This document shows positions 14,514 to 16,179 of a stretch of 16,179 bases of DNA, piece by piece. The DNA comes from DATKOF01 sp035524795. GTDB taxonomy: Bacteria > Pseudomonadota > Gammaproteobacteria > Burkholderiales > SG8-41. Where the stretch lies: assembly GCA_035524795.1 (NCBI GenBank), contig DATKOF010000016.1:1-16179 (forward strand). The letters are read 5' to 3'. Each line of letters starts with the position of its first letter. The stretch's first letter is position 1. The translations under genes were made by a program, and so were the position numbers. The notes under the pieces were generated by a model that did no database searches, was not told where the DNA came from, and saw only the letters and a program-made list of their open reading frames with translations.

Positions 14514-14963
14514 GTGAAAAGAATCGACGTCAAAATTCTCGACGCGCGGCTGCGCGAGCAACTCCCGCACTACGCAACGCCCGGCGCGGCCGGACTCGAT
14601 CTGCGCGCATGCATTGAACAACCCATTACGCTGGCGCCGGGCCAGACCGAACTGGTGCCGGCCGGCATCGCGATCCACCTCGCCGATCCGGGGCTCGCCG
14701 CGGTGATCCTGCCGCGTTCCGGTCTCGGCCACAAGCACGGCATCGTGCTCGGCAACCTGGTCGGGCTGATCGACTCCGATTATCAGGGGCAGATCTTCGT
14801 CTCGACCTGGAACCGTGGCAATGCGCCTTTCACGCTGAATCCGCTCGAACGCCTGGCACAACTGGTCGTGGTGCCGGTGGTGCAGGTTGCGTTCAACGTT
14901 GTCGCCGATTTCGAACAAAGCGCGCGCGGCGCCGGCGGCTTCGGCAGCACCGGAAAGCATTGA
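14514..14963 (+). CDS. dut: Deoxyuridine 5'-triphosphate nucleotidohydrolase (dUTPase)
   Basis: 149 aa, close to E. coli Dut (151). It hydrolyses dUTP to dUMP, keeping uracil out of DNA and feeding dTMP synthesis. All five trimeric dUTPase motifs are visible: TPGAAGLDLRA (22-32), LPRSGLG (66-72), GLIDSDYQGQI with catalytic D87 and Y90, ERLAQLVVVP, and GGFGSTGKH at the C terminus. The start is GTG 14514; an in-frame ATG at 14442 would overlap coaBC, and the nearer ATG at 14509 is out of frame. No strong Shine-Dalgarno is seen. coaBC-dut adjacency is common in proteobacteria. The stop abuts the next ATG. Confidence 0.95.
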   Translation: MKRIDVKILDARLREQLPHYATPGAAGLDLRACIEQPITLAPGQTELVPAGIAIHLADPGLAAVILPRSGLGHKHGIVLGNLVGLIDSDYQGQIFVSTWNRGNAPFTLNPLERLAQLVVVPVVQVAFNVVADFEQSARGAGGFGSTGKH

Positions 14964-15338
14964 ATGGCGGCCAGGCCGGCGCTGGTTCTGTTCGGCCACG
15001 GCGCGCGCGATGCAGAATGGGCGCTGCCGTTCGGCAAAATCCGCGACCGGGTCGCAGCCCGCAACCCGGCGCTGACGGTTGAACTGGCGTTCCTCGAACT
15101 GATGGTGCCGACATTGCCCGATGCAATCGCCGCACTTGCTGCGGCCGGCCACGAACGCATCACGGTCGCGCCGCTGTTCATCGCGCCCGGCGGCCATTTG
15201 AAAAACGATCTGCCGAAAATCCTCGACGCAATCCGCGCCCGGCATCCTCGCACCACGATCACGCTGCTGCCGGCGCTCGGCGAGGTCGACGCTGTGCTGG
15301 GCGCGATCGCGGACTGGCTGGCGGCTAGCGCGCGATGA
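14964..15338 (+). CDS. Single-domain CbiX/SirB-family chelatase-like protein
   Basis: 124 aa, the half-size form of the CbiX family (sirohydrochlorin cobalto- or ferrochelatase), which functions as a homodimer. The two metal-site histidines expected in the family are present: H12 in LFGHGARD and H78 in APGGHLK. The segment VAPLFIAPGGH is typical. It starts directly after the dut stop (TGA then ATG) and overlaps the next gene by ATGA (15335-15338). No tetrapyrrole or cobalamin genes are nearby, so the natural metal and ring substrate are unclear. Confidence 0.85.
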   Translation: MAARPALVLFGHGARDAEWALPFGKIRDRVAARNPALTVELAFLELMVPTLPDAIAALAAAGHERITVAPLFIAPGGHLKNDLPKILDAIRARHPRTTITLLPALGEVDAVLGAIADWLAASAR

Positions 15339-15778
15339 AGATGCGCACGATCCGGGTCTGCTCCGCGCTGCTGATGCTGTGGGCGCTACCGGCCCTCGCG
15401 CAACTGCCCGAAATCGAACTCGAGATCGACGGCCACCGCTTGACGGTCGAGGTCGCATCCAGGCCGCAACAACTGGAACGCGGCCTGATGTATCGCCGCA
15501 TGCTGCCGGAAAACCGGGGTATGCTGTTCGTGTTCGACGCGCCGCAGGCTCTGAACTTCTGGATGAAGAATACCTATCTGCCGCTGAGCATCGCCTTCAT
15601 CGGCGCCAACGGCGTGATCGTCAACATCGACGACATGAAACCGCAGACCACCCGCATCCACAGCTCGTCCGCGCCGGCCAAATTCGCGCTCGAAGTCAAT
15701 CAGGGCTGGTTCCGCCGCAACCACATCGAGCCCGGCGCCCACGTCGGAAACCTGGCGCAGATTCCCGCCGCACAATAA
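15335..15778 (+). CDS. DUF192-domain protein, secreted
   Basis: 147 aa. A signal peptide with a hydrophobic core (about 8-20, ALLMLWALP) ends ALA-Q, with cleavage at about residue 22-23, so the mature protein is periplasmic. The DUF192 domain is complete: LERGLMYRRML, GMLFVFD, LNFWMKNTYLPLSIAFI, and a tail with FALEVNQGW and IEPGAHV. The biochemical role of the family is not established. It overlaps the CbiX-family gene by 4 bp and is followed immediately by a terminator, making it the last gene of the coaBC operon. Confidence 0.9.
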   Translation: MKMRTIRVCSALLMLWALPALAQLPEIELEIDGHRLTVEVASRPQQLERGLMYRRMLPENRGMLFVFDAPQALNFWMKNTYLPLSIAFIGANGVIVNIDDMKPQTTRIHSSSAPAKFALEVNQGWFRRNHIEPGAHVGNLAQIPAAQ

Positions 15779-15806
15779 AAAACGCACGGGCAAGCCCGTG
15801 CGTTTT
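15779..15806. terminator. Near-perfect bidirectional terminator
   Basis: AAAACGCACGGGC (15779-15791) and GCCCGTGCGTTTT (15794-15806) form a 13-bp perfect stem around AA, with flanking A and T tracts. It begins right after the TAA of the DUF192 gene and separates it from the convergent membrane-protein gene, so it can serve both strands. Confidence 0.88.
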
Positions 15807-15823
15807 GGCGGCGGCGCGGCGCC

Positions 15824-16179
15824 TCAGAACAGCGCGGTGCGGAACATGCCGCCGCTTGCAACCATGAAGAACACCAGCGGAATCGACAGCATGGTGTTGG
15901 TGCGCGAGGCGAGGAACGCGATGCGCCGCGCCTTGGCCTTTGCGGCATCGTCGGCAGGCACGATGCCGAGCACCTTTTTCTGATTCGGCCAGATCAGCGC
16001 ATGGACGTTGCCCAGCATGATGGTGCCGAGCCATGCGCCGACGCCGATCGGATAGTACACGGGGCTGCGGAACAAAAACGCATCGAAGAAGTGCGTGCCC
16101 AGTATCACCGCGCCGGCGAGCCAGGTCACCACCGAGGCGACGCGAAAATAGAGCAGCGCGCGCGGCGCAACGTGCCTGG
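15824..16179 (-). CDS. PuuD-like (urate oxidase N-terminal-type) integral membrane protein, 5' end outside window
   Basis: The reading frame is open to the right edge, so at least 117 C-terminal residues are present and the start is missing. A GTG at 16132 is inside the gene; upstream codons read ALLYFRVASVV, part of a membrane helix. Hydrophobic spans include VVTWLAGAVILGTHFF and IPLVFFMVASGG. The conserved stretch GAWLGTIMLGNVHALIWPNQ with KKVLG and ASRTNTMLSIP matches the membrane domain of PuuD/urate hydroxylase-type proteins (PF06181 type, recalled). Short stand-alone members are often annotated as PuuD, but without the cytochrome domain a urate role is doubtful. It is convergent with the DUF192 gene. 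Confidence 0.75.
   Translation of the reverse strand, partial: RHVAPRALLYFRVASVVTWLAGAVILGTHFFDAFLFRSPVYYPIGVGAWLGTIMLGNVHALIWPNQKKVLGIVPADDAAKAKARRIAFLASRTNTMLSIPLVFFMVASGGMFRTALF

Noticed and set aside
12512..14533. 673-aa minus-strand frame covering radC and extending antisense to coaBC
   Set aside because: Only the last 224 residues are RadC; the rest is antisense of coaBC and not a fusion.
14130..15458. 442-aa minus-strand frame across dut, the CbiX-family gene and the DUF192 start
   Set aside because: Shadow across four well-supported plus-strand genes.

Overview
The window is a high-GC chromosomal segment that looks betaproteobacterial. The inference rests on gene order I associate with that class: a HAD hydrolase and hda divergent from purM-purN, and radC-rpmB-rpmG divergent from coaBC-dut. 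A lower-GC insertion sequence interrupts it at 9397-11992. No rRNA, tRNA or CRISPR array was seen, and no gene-free stretch exceeds about 300 bases.

Layout. Positions 30-1485 (minus) hold a HAD-family phosphatase and the DnaA inactivator hda, separated by inverted arrays of a degenerate 7-bp repeat. Positions 1573-6783 (plus) form a tight six-gene run: purM, purN, two tandem DUF3108 envelope proteins, an RsmB/NOP-type RNA cytosine methyltransferase and a secreted Nuc-like phospholipase-D-family protein. The last five join by 4-bp ATGA stop/start overlaps. An MscS-type channel (6839-8110) and a three-histidine-box fatty acid desaturase (8199-9371) follow.

The desaturase once shared a bidirectional terminator with rpmG. 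An IS1595-family element now sits at the edge of that terminator. It has 28-bp imperfect terminal inverted repeats (22 of 28 matching) and an 8-bp target duplication, GTAAAAAA. Inside are a minus-strand trio (transposase, a 58-aa basic protein and a 64-aa two-helix membrane protein, joined by ATGA overlaps) and a divergent plus-strand P63C-domain gene. The two arms appear to be driven by overlapping face-to-face promoters built on an 11-bp perfect palindrome, and a strong hairpin lies near the right end. This compact, apparently self-regulated element with cargo of unknown function is the most interesting part of the window.

To its right come rpmG, rpmB and radC (minus), then coaBC, dut, a CbiX-family protein and a DUF192 protein (plus). 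A near-symmetric bidirectional terminator follows, then the 3' part of a PuuD-like membrane protein (minus) that runs off the right edge. Together the host genes cover replication control, purine and CoA synthesis, dUTP removal, ribosomal proteins, envelope proteins and membrane lipid and tension homeostasis.
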